Shown: piece after piece, positions 37,524 to 47,010 of the stretch | How the letters are laid out: each line of letters starts with the position of its first letter | Numbering within the stretch: the first letter of the stretch is position 1 | Assembly (NCBI GenBank): GCA_015068495.1 | Contig: SVKL01000006.1 | Coordinates: 40,704-104,703, forward strand | Direction of reading: 5' to 3' | Source: Oscillospiraceae bacterium | GTDB taxonomy: Bacteria; Bacillota; Clostridia; Oscillospirales; Oscillospiraceae | DNA: 64,000 bases | Notes under the pieces: generated by a model | Told to the model about the DNA's origin: nothing | Database searches by the model: none | What the model saw: only the letters and a program-made list of their open reading frames with translations | Translations under genes and position numbers: made by a program

Positions 37524-38666
37524 TTGGATACAATCGGCATTATTTGTGAGTATAACCCCTTGCACTTAGGGCATAAAAAGCAAATCGACACCGTGAAGGC
37601 CGCCTGCCCTGATAGCGGTATTGTGTGTCTGATGAGCGGCAATTATGTGCAGCGGGGCGCCCCTGCCATCATCGACAAGACCCTCCGCGGCCAAGCTGCC
37701 ATCCACTGCGGCGCAGATTTGGTGCTGGAGCTGCCGCTAACCGCTTCCCTATCCTCTGCCGAGGGCTTTGCCGGCGAAGGGGTACGGATTCTTGGCGGAT
37801 TCTGTAACCGGCTGTGCTTCGGCGCAGAAAGCGCTGCCAAGGATTCTCTTTTGGAAACTGCAAAAGCGCTTCTAAGCCCCGGATTTACCGAGCGCCTGCG
37901 TATAGAACTGGATAAGGGTGTATCCTTCCCTGCGGCGCGGCAAGCTGCCTTACAGGCGATGGGGCTGCAGGCAGACATTCTCACCCAACCCAACGATATT
38001 TTAGCCACAGAGTACTGCAAGGCGATTTTGGCGCAGAATCTAAAAATGGAGCCTATGCCGATTTTGCGGGAAGGCGGCTACCACGACACTGCCATTGACG
38101 AAGAAAACCCCTCTGCCACCGCCTTACGCAGGAGTATGGAAGCACAAAAAGATTGGACAAGGTACGTGCCGGAGGCAGCAAGGGCGGTTTTTGCAGGCGC
38201 AACACTGCACACGCTATCCGCCGGCGAACAGGCGATTTTGTACCGCCTGCGGACTATGGACGATGCAGAATTCGAAGCGCTGCCCTTTGGCAGTGAGGGG
38301 CTGTGGCGGAAGCTGATGCACAACGCAAGAAAATATACCACCTTAGAGGAGATTCTCACCGCCACCAAATCCAAGCGGTATACCCGCACACGGTTAGACC
38401 GGATGGTGATGTGCGCCTTTTTGGGACTCAGTCAAAGGGATTTGGAAACACCTGCTCCCTATGTTCGGGTACTGGCGCTGAACAGCAAAGGTCGGGAGAT
38501 TCTGAAGCTTGCCCGGCAAACAGGTAGCTTCCCCAACGCCGGAGAGTGGATGGATTCTCCCTATCGGCTTTTGGAGCAGCGAGCAGGCAGACTGTACAGC
38601 CTCTTTGCAAAGGGTGGAGAATTGCCTGCATCGGAGAAAGACCGGCGGGTTTTTTACAGGGATTAA
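37524..38666 (+). CDS. tmcAL: tRNA(Met) cytidine acetate ligase
   Basis: GIICEYNPLHLGHKKQI, MSGNYVQRGAPAI; TTG start with SD aaggagggg. Confidence 0.9.
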   Translation: MDTIGIICEYNPLHLGHKKQIDTVKAACPDSGIVCLMSGNYVQRGAPAIIDKTLRGQAAIHCGADLVLELPLTASLSSAEGFAGEGVRILGGFCNRLCFGAESAAKDSLLETAKALLSPGFTERLRIELDKGVSFPAARQAALQAMGLQADILTQPNDILATEYCKAILAQNLKMEPMPILREGGYHDTAIDEENPSATALRRSMEAQKDWTRYVPEAARAVFAGATLHTLSAGEQAILYRLRTMDDAEFEALPFGSEGLWRKLMHNARKYTTLEEILTATKSKRYTRTRLDRMVMCAFLGLSQRDLETPAPYVRVLALNSKGREILKLARQTGSFPNAGEWMDSPYRLLEQRAGRLYSLFAKGGELPASEKDRRVFYRD

Positions 38667-38683
38667 CGCCTTGGCTTTTTCTC

Positions 38684-38712
38684 TTGACATGGTTTATATC
38701 ATTGAGTATATT
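38684..38712 (+). promoter_or_regulatory. Putative sigmaA promoter (TTGACA-17-TATATT)
   Basis: -35 38684-38689, -10 38707-38712, upstream of the hypothetical gene at 38745. Confidence 0.6.
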
Positions 38713-38744
38713 GAAAACAATTATAACACATTGGAGTATTTACA

Positions 38745-39359
38745 ATGAAACACACTTGGATTAAAAAGGCCTTATGGGGGCTTTTGCTTCTGGTGCCTTT
38801 CCTTTTGGCCGTATGGGCGCTTTGCGAAACCACCGGCTCAGACAGCTATAATTATCAAGGCTACATCACCGCCATACGGAAAGCTGACGGCGGCACGGTG
38901 ATCACCACAGTCAGCGGAGACCAAACAGCGGAATTTACCATTAAGGGGTACACCCGGGAGAAATTCAACGGTGATTTGACCCAGTTGGAGGAAGGCGCTT
39001 TTATTCGTCTCAGCACCACCCGCAACAGCTCCACTAACGTCAAAAAGTTTTCCGCATACAGCGGTTTCTCTATGGAAGGCAAGATTGTCTTTATGGAGGG
39101 GCTCTCCTCCCCGTTTATTCTCACCATTGATAAATCTCTCAACTACTATATGCTGTATTCTCTGATTTCCTCTCAGGATATTCAATATCCCCTGCAAAAC
39201 GGCTCGCAGGTAAAGGTCTACTACCAGTATCCGCTGAACGCCAGCACGAAAACAATTGTGGTGGATGTAATTGAACCCACCTCCGATTTGCTGGATGAAA
39301 TCACCGAAAAGGAAATTGCTTATATTGGCCGGCAAGGATATACGGTTGCGAGCAAATAA
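38745..39359 (+). CDS. Hypothetical secreted or membrane-anchored protein
   Basis: 204 aa; N-terminal TM/signal, beta-rich extracellular part; own promoter and terminator. Confidence 0.75.
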   Translation: MKHTWIKKALWGLLLLVPFLLAVWALCETTGSDSYNYQGYITAIRKADGGTVITTVSGDQTAEFTIKGYTREKFNGDLTQLEEGAFIRLSTTRNSSTNVKKFSAYSGFSMEGKIVFMEGLSSPFILTIDKSLNYYMLYSLISSQDIQYPLQNGSQVKVYYQYPLNASTKTIVVDVIEPTSDLLDEITEKEIAYIGRQGYTVASK

Positions 39360-39393
39360 AAAATAGAGGTCTGTGAAAACAGACCTCTATTTT
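39359..39393. terminator. Bidirectional terminator between convergent genes
   Basis: aaatagaggtctgt-gaaa-acagacctctatttt. Confidence 0.85.
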
Positions 39394-40274
39394 AATTCCC
39401 AAAGCTTGATTTGGCTGGATTTTTCATACAGGCGCAAATAGCTTTCGTAGCGAGTTTTCTCGATTTCTCCGGCTTCTACCGCCTGACGGACTGCGCAGGA
39501 GGGCTCAGCCCGGTGGGAGCAATCGTGGAACTGGCATTTCCCCAAAAACGGGGCAAAATCCGGAAAAGCATACTGGAGGTTTTCCTTTAGAATCACGTCC
39601 ATCTGCTCCGTATCAAAGGAGGAAAAGCCGGGGGTATCGGCAACGTAGGTATCTTCTCCCAAGGGATACAGCTCCACGTGCCGCGTGGTATGCCGTCCTC
39701 TGCCTAATTTTTCAGAAACCGCACCGGTTGCCAAGGACAGCTCCGGACAGAGAGCATTGAGCATACTGCTCTTGCCCACGCCGGTATTGCCGGTAAAGGC
39801 GGTGAGTTTTCCCCGAATCAGCTTTCGTAATTCGTCCACACCCTCACCGGTAACGGCGCTGGCAGAAATCACAGGGAAGCCTGCGTGACGGTAGATTCGC
39901 ACAAGGTCAGTTGCCGGGTCTAAGTCGCATTTGTTTACGCAGATATACACCGGCACTTCCTGCTCACCGGCAATAGCCGCCACCCGGTCAATGAGGAACG
40001 GCTCGGTGATGGGGTTTACATTGGAAGCAAACACCACCAAAGCGTCAATGTTGGCAACTGCCGGGCGGATAAAGCGGTTTTTCCTTGGCAGAATTTTTTC
40101 TACCATTCCCTTCCCCTGCTCTACGGTAATCTCCACCATATCGCCGGTGAAGGGAATTTCCTGTCCCTTGCGCAGGTGTCCCCGCCCACGGCAGGTGACA
40201 ATCTCCTGCTGGGTCTGCACGTCATAAAAGCCGCTTAGCGACCGGACAATCCGTCCGGTTTTTCTATCAGCCAT
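39387..40274 (-). CDS. rsgA: Ribosome small-subunit-dependent GTPase A
   Basis: Circularly permuted GTPase: NKCDLD, GNTGVGKSSMLN, DTPGFSSF; C-terminal CxxxCxH-type Zn motif. Confidence 0.95.
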   Translation of the reverse strand: MADRKTGRIVRSLSGFYDVQTQQEIVTCRGRGHLRKGQEIPFTGDMVEITVEQGKGMVEKILPRKNRFIRPAVANIDALVVFASNVNPITEPFLIDRVAAIAGEQEVPVYICVNKCDLDPATDLVRIYRHAGFPVISASAVTGEGVDELRKLIRGKLTAFTGNTGVGKSSMLNALCPELSLATGAVSEKLGRGRHTTRHVELYPLGEDTYVADTPGFSSFDTEQMDVILKENLQYAFPDFAPFLGKCQFHDCSHRAEPSCAVRQAVEAGEIEKTRYESYLRLYEKSSQIKLWELK

Positions 40275-42459
40275 TGGTCGTAAATACCTCCGTCACATCC
40301 CAGCCGTCTGTCTCATTGATAATGATGGTGTAGGTAACGCTACCCACAGCGGTCTGGTTCGGCAGGGTCACAGACAGTGTTCCCTTAGGTACACGGCCCG
40401 AATAAAGGGTTGTGTTTCCTTGGTTAATTGTGATATGGCACTCACCGTTCAAGGCGCTGTTACGCAGGTCGATGGTTACGTCCTTGGTTGCCGGGGCTTT
40501 AGAGCCGTCGGAAACCTCCAGCACAATTTCAGAGGTGATTTCATGCTCCTTTTCCTTCTCCAAGGACTGGCTGATAACCGTGTCCTTGGGCTGATCGCTG
40601 GGAACGGAAACCGCGGTGGGAGATTTGAAGCCCAAGGCTGTCAGCATTCCCTTTGCGTTGCTGATTGTCATTCCCACCACATCGGGCATAATCTTCTTTT
40701 CGATGCCCTTGCTGACGGTCAGGGTTACGGTCTGTCCGGTCTTGATTTTTACACCGGCGCTGGGATCGGATTCCAGGACCGTTCCGGCCTTTGCCGTCAT
40801 ATGGTACACTTCGTTGATTACCACATTTAGGTCCATATCCTGCAGAAGCAGAACGCTTTTTGCATCATCCTTATCCTTGCCGACCACGTTGGGCATACCG
40901 GAAATCTGACTCTTTTTGCCCTCGCTGACATACAGCGTAACGGTTTGCCCTTGGGTTAAGGTAGTGCCTTCCTTGGGCTCGGTGCGAATCACGTGGTCTT
41001 TGGCAATCTCCTCGTGATACTCCCGCTTGATTACAACGTCCAGATTCAGCTTCTGTCCTTCCAAGAGGGATTCTGCCCGGTCAATTGTCCAGTCCTTCAT
41101 ATTCCCCATCGTGACGATGTTGGATGCCGGTCCTAGGCTCACATCTACCACCACGGTATAGTCCTTTTTAATCTCCGTGCCTGCCTCGGGTATTTGACTG
41201 ATGATGACACCTTCGGGCACAGAATCGTCATAGAGTTCGTTCTTCTTTATCTCCAAACCCTGATAATCCGGCAGTTCAGCGTACACTTCACCTACCAGCT
41301 CCGGCACCTTGACCATTTTTCCTTTGTTGCCCAATAAAAACCACAAAATAATCACAATTGCAACCAGCGCCACCGCAGAGCAGGCGATAATCGCAATCAA
41401 TGTAATTCGACTCCGTTTTTCTTCTTTAGGCGTTTTCGCCTGTTGCGCCTCCCGGCGGCGTCTTGCCTCCTCGCGGCGCTGCTCCGGCGTCATCGGAGGC
41501 TTTCTGCGAGGCGTTTGGGAATCTACCACTTTGCTTGCAATATCCGCAGGGGGCTGCATAACCACCGTATTGTTCTGCACCCGCATAGCGGCATCCAGCG
41601 GAAGGCCGGTATAATCAAACAGTGTAGTGGGGTCTTTTCTGAACTCATCCATATCCGCCAGCATACGGGTTGCGGAAGGGTATCTGTCAGATACGTTATG
41701 GGCCATCGCCTTCATAATAATCTGCTCCAGACCGCCGGGGATATTGGGATTCAGTACTGACGGCAGGGCTGCGCCGCCATTGATATGCTGAATGGCAACC
41801 GCAACAGGTGACTCTCCGTCATAGGGAGGACGGCCTGCCATCATCTCGTACATCACAACGCCAAGAGAATAGATATCGGAACGGTCGTCCACACGTCCGC
41901 CTCTTGCCTGCTCGGGAGATATGTAGTGCACAGAGCCCAGTGCTTCCTTGGTCAAGGTGTTTCCGTGGGAAATGAGCCTTGCAATACCAAAGTCCATGAC
42001 CTTGACAGAGCCGTTTTTCAGCACCATCACATTGTGAGGCTTAATATCCCGGTGGACAATGCCCTTGCTATGGGCATGCTCCAAGGCCTTGGCAATCTGC
42101 ATAGCAAAATGGAGGGTTTCCTTCCAGTTGAGAACACCCTTTTTCTCCATATACTGCTTCAGGGTAATGCCCTCAATCAGCTCCATAACGATGTAATCCG
42201 CCATCAGAGAGGTGGAAACATCGTACACAGATACAATATTGGGATGGCTGAGCATTGCAACCGCCTGACTTTCCGCGTGGAAGCGGCGGCGGAAATCCTC
42301 ATCCTCCAAATTATCATCCTTCAGAATTTTAACAGCCACCAAACGATTGAGCCGATGGCAACGGGCTTTATAAACCACTGCCATTCCGCCGGTTCCGATA
42401 ACCTCCAGAATTTCATAACGGTTATCCAGCAGTCGGCCTATGTATTTATCATTATCCAT
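40267..42459 (-). CDS. prkC: PASTA-domain Ser/Thr protein kinase
   Basis: Kinase motifs (GTGGMAVVYKA, HRDIKPHNVM, DFGIAR), TM, about 4 PASTA repeats and a C-terminal beta domain. Confidence 0.95.
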   Translation of the reverse strand: MDNDKYIGRLLDNRYEILEVIGTGGMAVVYKARCHRLNRLVAVKILKDDNLEDEDFRRRFHAESQAVAMLSHPNIVSVYDVSTSLMADYIVMELIEGITLKQYMEKKGVLNWKETLHFAMQIAKALEHAHSKGIVHRDIKPHNVMVLKNGSVKVMDFGIARLISHGNTLTKEALGSVHYISPEQARGGRVDDRSDIYSLGVVMYEMMAGRPPYDGESPVAVAIQHINGGAALPSVLNPNIPGGLEQIIMKAMAHNVSDRYPSATRMLADMDEFRKDPTTLFDYTGLPLDAAMRVQNNTVVMQPPADIASKVVDSQTPRRKPPMTPEQRREEARRRREAQQAKTPKEEKRSRITLIAIIACSAVALVAIVIILWFLLGNKGKMVKVPELVGEVYAELPDYQGLEIKKNELYDDSVPEGVIISQIPEAGTEIKKDYTVVVDVSLGPASNIVTMGNMKDWTIDRAESLLEGQKLNLDVVIKREYHEEIAKDHVIRTEPKEGTTLTQGQTVTLYVSEGKKSQISGMPNVVGKDKDDAKSVLLLQDMDLNVVINEVYHMTAKAGTVLESDPSAGVKIKTGQTVTLTVSKGIEKKIMPDVVGMTISNAKGMLTALGFKSPTAVSVPSDQPKDTVISQSLEKEKEHEITSEIVLEVSDGSKAPATKDVTIDLRNSALNGECHITINQGNTTLYSGRVPKGTLSVTLPNQTAVGSVTYTIIINETDGWDVTEVFTTNG

Positions 42460-42484
42460 AATAACACTCCTTATCTACACACAG

Positions 42485-43216
42485 TCAAACGGTCACAAGC
42501 ACGCTTGTGATATTGTCCGGCGCTCCCCGTTTCTTAACGATATCGAGCAGACGCTCACAGCAATGCTCTTTATCTTGGCCGTGGGCTATCTCGAACAAAA
42601 TCTCCTGATCGTCCATTAAATTGGACAGCCCGTCTGAACACAGCAGGAAGCTGGTACCCTTTTCTACTTTTCTATGATAGATGTCGCACATCACATGTGG
42701 CTCTGTGCCAATGGCGCGGGTAATGAGGTTTTTCCCGGGGTAACGTTTTGCTTTCTCCGGTGTCAGTTCTCCCCGTGCAATCATCATCTGCACCAATGAA
42801 TGGTCTGTGGTTATCTGCTTAATGCCGTCTTTATCCACCAGATATGCGCGGCTGTCGCCTACATTGACAACCGTTGCTTTTTTTCCTTGCAGAAGCAGCG
42901 CCACCAAGGTAGTGCCCATACCGCTGAAATCCTCGAACTGCTGCGCCTGATCGTAAACCGTGAAATTGGCCAGCTTGACTGCCCCTTCCAGCATTTGGTC
43001 CAAACGCTCCGGGTCCATATCCGGCGTCCAGCTCCGTTTTACCTCTTGGGTAAACACGTCAGCCGCCAAGGTGCTGGCCACATTGCCGGATTTTGCACCG
43101 CCCATACCGTCACACACCACACACAGCAAGGTGTTTTTGTCCAGAGATTCAATTTGGTAGGTATCCTGATTTTGATTTCGGACAACGCCCGGGTCTGTGG
43201 ATGCCCAATATTGCAT
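42485..43216 (-). CDS. prpC: PP2C-family Ser/Thr phosphatase
   Basis: VRNQNQDTYQ, VCDGMGGAKSGNVAS, GDSRAYL, LLCSDGLSN. Confidence 0.95.
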   Translation of the reverse strand: MQYWASTDPGVVRNQNQDTYQIESLDKNTLLCVVCDGMGGAKSGNVASTLAADVFTQEVKRSWTPDMDPERLDQMLEGAVKLANFTVYDQAQQFEDFSGMGTTLVALLLQGKKATVVNVGDSRAYLVDKDGIKQITTDHSLVQMMIARGELTPEKAKRYPGKNLITRAIGTEPHVMCDIYHRKVEKGTSFLLCSDGLSNLMDDQEILFEIAHGQDKEHCCERLLDIVKKRGAPDNITSVLVTV

Positions 43217-43222
43217 AAAGCT

Positions 43223-44278
43223 TCACTTCCTTTGTTCTTCGTCCGTGCCGACCTGCTGTCGGGTGTATTTCCGACGGAGCTGTCCGCAGGACGCATCGAT
43301 ATCACTGCCCAAGGTGCGACGCACAGTTGCTGTCACACCGCCATCCTCCAAAATGCTTTGGAAGGCAGCCACTGCAGCTTTGGAGCTGGGTTTCAAGGGG
43401 CTTTCCTCCACGTGATTCAGAGGAATCAAATTCACGTGGGCAGGCAAGCCCTTTAACAGCTGCAAAAGCTCCTTGGCGTTTTGCACACTGTCATTGACCC
43501 CGTCGATCATCGCATATTCAAAATGAATACGTCGGGAGGTCTTTTCATAATACCGCCGGCAGGCAGGCAGCAACTCCTCAATAGGGTATGCCTTATTCAC
43601 CGGCATAATGCGATTCCGGATGGCATTGTTGGAGCCGTGGAGGGAAATTGCCAAGCTGATTTGCAGCTTCTTATCTCCCAGCTCATCAATTTTCGGCACC
43701 AAGCCGCAGGTGGAAAGGCTGATATGCCGCATGGAGATGTTCATTCCCTCGGGGCTGTTCACCAGCTCCAAAAACCGCAGCACATTTTCCATATTGTCCA
43801 GCGGCTCACCGATGCCCATCAGCACAATATGAGAGATTGGCAGACCGGAATCCAGCTGGGTAAACAGCACTTGATTCAGCATTTCAAAGGGCTCCAGCTT
43901 CCGCACCAGGCCGCCTAAGGTGGATGCGCAGAAAGCGCAGCCCATCCGGCAACCCACCTCTGTGGAAATACACACCGAATTGCCGTAGTGATAGCGCATC
44001 AGCACCGTTTCCACACAGTTGCCATCGGAAAGCTTCCAGAGATATTTGATTGTACCGTCGGCTTTGGACACCTGCTTTCGCACCACCTCCGGTATATGGA
44101 GGGGAAAACGTTCTGCAAGCGTGTCACGCAGAGCTTTAGGAAGATTGGTCATCTCCTCATAGCTTTGCACGCCCTTATGTAGCCAAGCATAAACCTGCTT
44201 TGCCCGAAAGGCCGGCTGGTTCATTTCCTTGAGTACTTCGCCGATTTCCGGTATGGTCATAGATTGCAAATGTTTCAT
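43223..44278 (-). CDS. rlmN: 23S rRNA/tRNA adenine-C2 methyltransferase
   Basis: Radical SAM CRMGCAFCAS; MGIGEPLDN. Confidence 0.96.
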   Translation of the reverse strand: MKHLQSMTIPEIGEVLKEMNQPAFRAKQVYAWLHKGVQSYEEMTNLPKALRDTLAERFPLHIPEVVRKQVSKADGTIKYLWKLSDGNCVETVLMRYHYGNSVCISTEVGCRMGCAFCASTLGGLVRKLEPFEMLNQVLFTQLDSGLPISHIVLMGIGEPLDNMENVLRFLELVNSPEGMNISMRHISLSTCGLVPKIDELGDKKLQISLAISLHGSNNAIRNRIMPVNKAYPIEELLPACRRYYEKTSRRIHFEYAMIDGVNDSVQNAKELLQLLKGLPAHVNLIPLNHVEESPLKPSSKAAVAAFQSILEDGGVTATVRRTLGSDIDASCGQLRRKYTRQQVGTDEEQRK

Positions 44279-45588
44279 AGCTTTCTCCGCAGGCGGCAGA
44301 TAAAGAAGCCGTCTGTGTCATATTCCCCGGGCACCAAAGTCAGCATACCGCTTTCATTTTTGGGAAAGGGTGCCGGCAGCGGCAGGGGTTCTGTTGTAAA
44401 ATCGGGATGTGTTTGAAGAAATTCTTCCACCATTCCCTCGTTCTCCGCCTGCACCAAGGTACAGGTAGAGTACAGGAGCAGTCCGCCGGGTTTTACATAG
44501 CGGGACACATTCTCCAAAATCTTTTTTTGCAGGGCAGGCAGCGCTGCGATTTCCTGCAAGGCCTTATAGCGGATATCCGGCTTCTTCCGGATAATACCCA
44601 AGCCGGAGCAAGGCACATCCGCAATCACCGTATCCATTTTTTCTTCCCACGCAGGAACAAACTCCGTGGCATCCTGCTGTATAGCAGTGATATTGTCAAT
44701 ACCCAAACGCCGGGCATTTTTGTCAATTAAGGTAATTTTATGGGCGTGGACATCGCAGGAGCGGATACTCCCCTGCCCCTTCATAGCCATTGCTGCGGCA
44801 AAGCTCTTGCCCCCCGGCGCGGCACAGCAATCCAGCACCTGCTGCGCCGGCTGAATGCTTGCGCACAGAACACTTAATTTTGCCGCCGCATCCTGCACAT
44901 AGAACAGCCCCTCCTGAAAGCAGGACAGCTGCTCCAAATTTCCGGTACCGGACAGCACCAAGCAGTCCGCAAGCCACGGATGGGCTTCTGCAATTACGCC
45001 GCTGCGTTCCAGCTTCTTTTGCAGGTCCGCCGCGGTGGTCCGCAAGGTGTTCACCTGCACCGTTATGGGGGCAATGGCATTGTTTGCTTTCAGCATAGGC
45101 TCCAGCCGCTGCTTGCCCACGTAGGATTTCAGCAGATTGATCAGCTCACCGGGGTGACTGTATTTATCCTCCCAAGAGATTGGCTGCGTTAAGCTGTCAC
45201 GCTTACGGACCGCGTTGCGAAGCACAGCGTTAACAAGACCGGAGACATTCCCCTGTCTTCTGCCGTACCTTTTTGCCAGCTCCACAGATTCGTTTACCGC
45301 CGCCGACTGGGGTATCTTATCCATAAACAGCAGCTGATAAAGCCCCAGATGGAGAATATCCCGCACCACGGGATGCAGGTCCTTAATTTTCCCCGTAAGC
45401 AATTGCTGCAAGTAGAAATCCAGCAAATTCCGGTTTTGTATCACCCCGTAGCACAGTCTCGTTGCCAAGCCGCTGTCCCGACCGTCTAAGCGGTCACGGG
45501 CAATATACTCCTTCAAAACGCCATTGGACCAGCCGCCGTCTACACGGCAGGCAATCAACACGTTTAACGCCGTTTCTCTGGCACTCAT
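44275..45588 (-). CDS. rsmB: 16S rRNA m5C967 methyltransferase
   Basis: NusB-like N-terminus; CCAAPGGKSFAAAM; DVPCSGLG; start at MSARETALN (45588). Confidence 0.93.
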   Translation of the reverse strand: MSARETALNVLIACRVDGGWSNGVLKEYIARDRLDGRDSGLATRLCYGVIQNRNLLDFYLQQLLTGKIKDLHPVVRDILHLGLYQLLFMDKIPQSAAVNESVELAKRYGRRQGNVSGLVNAVLRNAVRKRDSLTQPISWEDKYSHPGELINLLKSYVGKQRLEPMLKANNAIAPITVQVNTLRTTAADLQKKLERSGVIAEAHPWLADCLVLSGTGNLEQLSCFQEGLFYVQDAAAKLSVLCASIQPAQQVLDCCAAPGGKSFAAAMAMKGQGSIRSCDVHAHKITLIDKNARRLGIDNITAIQQDATEFVPAWEEKMDTVIADVPCSGLGIIRKKPDIRYKALQEIAALPALQKKILENVSRYVKPGGLLLYSTCTLVQAENEGMVEEFLQTHPDFTTEPLPLPAPFPKNESGMLTLVPGEYDTDGFFICRLRRKL

Positions 45589-45589
45589 A

Positions 45590-46504
45590 TCAGGCCTCCA
45601 AGGGGTGACCCCGGAAATAGTCAGCAGCCGGCATACGCTTGCCGCCCTCTGCCTGCAGCACACGGATTTCCACAGCGTCCTCACCACAGGCAATTTGCAG
45701 GCCTGTTTTGGTCAGCCCCAAAACCGTGCCGGCAGGCATCTTTGCAGGGTTGTACACAATAGCAGTGGTATACACCTTAAAGGTCTTTTCCCCTATCTTT
45801 GCAGTTGCAACGGGCCACGGGTTCAAGCCACGGACCTGATTGTGCACCTGCTGTGCCGTCTTGGTAAAATCAATGGGGCACATCGTTTTATCCAGCATCG
45901 GCGCCATCGTCACCTTGGTTTCGTCCTGCTTCACCGGTACCAATGCGTGATTTTCATACTTTGTAAGGGTTTCAGACAGCAGTTCGGCGCCCAGCACCGC
46001 AAGCCTGTCCAGCAATTCGCCGGCAGTTTCGTCCGGACCAATGGGGGTTTTGGCTGCGCCAACCACGTCTCCGGCATCCATTTGCCGCGCCATATACTGG
46101 GCAGAGACACCGGTTTCCGTCAAGCCGTCCAGCACTGCCCACTGATAGGGTGCAGAGCCGCGGTACTGGGGCAGCAGGCTGGCGTGGATATTGATAAAGC
46201 CGTTTGGCACAATGTCCAGCACCTTTTGAGGCAGAATCCGTCCGTATGCCACTACCGCAACCACATCCGGCTGCAAGGCCCGCAGCTGCTCCACCGTTTC
46301 ATCCTCACGGAAATTCTCCGGCTGAAACACAGGGATATTATTTTCCAGCGCCACTTCCTTGACAGGAGGCGCCACCAGCTTCATTCCCCGCCCCTTGGGA
46401 CGGTCCGGCTGGGTATAGACACCGACTACGTGAAAGTTGTCGGCAAGAATCTTTTTCAGACAGGTAGCCGCAATGTCCGGCGTACCCATAAACACAACGC
46501 GCAT
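45590..46504 (-). CDS. fmt: Methionyl-tRNA formyltransferase
   Basis: MRVVFMGTPDIAATCLK; NIHASLLPQYRGSAPYQWAV. Confidence 0.96.
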   Translation of the reverse strand: MRVVFMGTPDIAATCLKKILADNFHVVGVYTQPDRPKGRGMKLVAPPVKEVALENNIPVFQPENFREDETVEQLRALQPDVVAVVAYGRILPQKVLDIVPNGFINIHASLLPQYRGSAPYQWAVLDGLTETGVSAQYMARQMDAGDVVGAAKTPIGPDETAGELLDRLAVLGAELLSETLTKYENHALVPVKQDETKVTMAPMLDKTMCPIDFTKTAQQVHNQVRGLNPWPVATAKIGEKTFKVYTTAIVYNPAKMPAGTVLGLTKTGLQIACGEDAVEIRVLQAEGGKRMPAADYFRGHPLEA

Positions 46505-46521
46505 AGGATGCCTCCTAAGTT

Positions 46522-46998
46522 TTATTCCGCCCAAGCATCCAGCTCTTCATCGGTGAGTAAACGCTCCATCACCTGTGTATAGAGGATGCCATCCAAATGA
46601 TCCAGCTCGTGGCAGAAGCAACGGGCTGTCAGCTCCTCACCCTCAGCCTCAAACCAATTTCCGGTTCTGTCCTGCGCGCGAACCTTTGCATAGTAAGGGC
46701 GTTTTACAAGGCCGTATTTGCCCTGCACGCTCAGGCAGCCCTCCGGGCCTTCCTGCTCACCGTCGGTTTCCAGCAATGTGGGATTCACCAGTTCCAGTAT
46801 TTCCTCTCCGGTGTCAACCAATACCACCCGACGCAAAATTCCCACTTGCGGCGCTGCCAAGCCCACACCGCCGGAGTCAAGCAAGGTTTCCCGCATATCG
46901 TCCAGAAGCCGCCACAGCTTACTGTCAAAGCTTTCTACAGGCTTGCAAACCTTGTGCAACGCCGGATTTTTGTCTGATAGAATTTTCCGCAATGCCAT
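46522..46998 (-). CDS. def: Peptide deformylase
   Basis: GVGLAAPQVG, EGCLSVQG, CHELDHLDGILY. Confidence 0.96.
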   Translation of the reverse strand: MALRKILSDKNPALHKVCKPVESFDSKLWRLLDDMRETLLDSGGVGLAAPQVGILRRVVLVDTGEEILELVNPTLLETDGEQEGPEGCLSVQGKYGLVKRPYYAKVRAQDRTGNWFEAEGEELTARCFCHELDHLDGILYTQVMERLLTDEELDAWAE

Positions 46999-47010
46999 AT
47001 TTTTTCCTCT

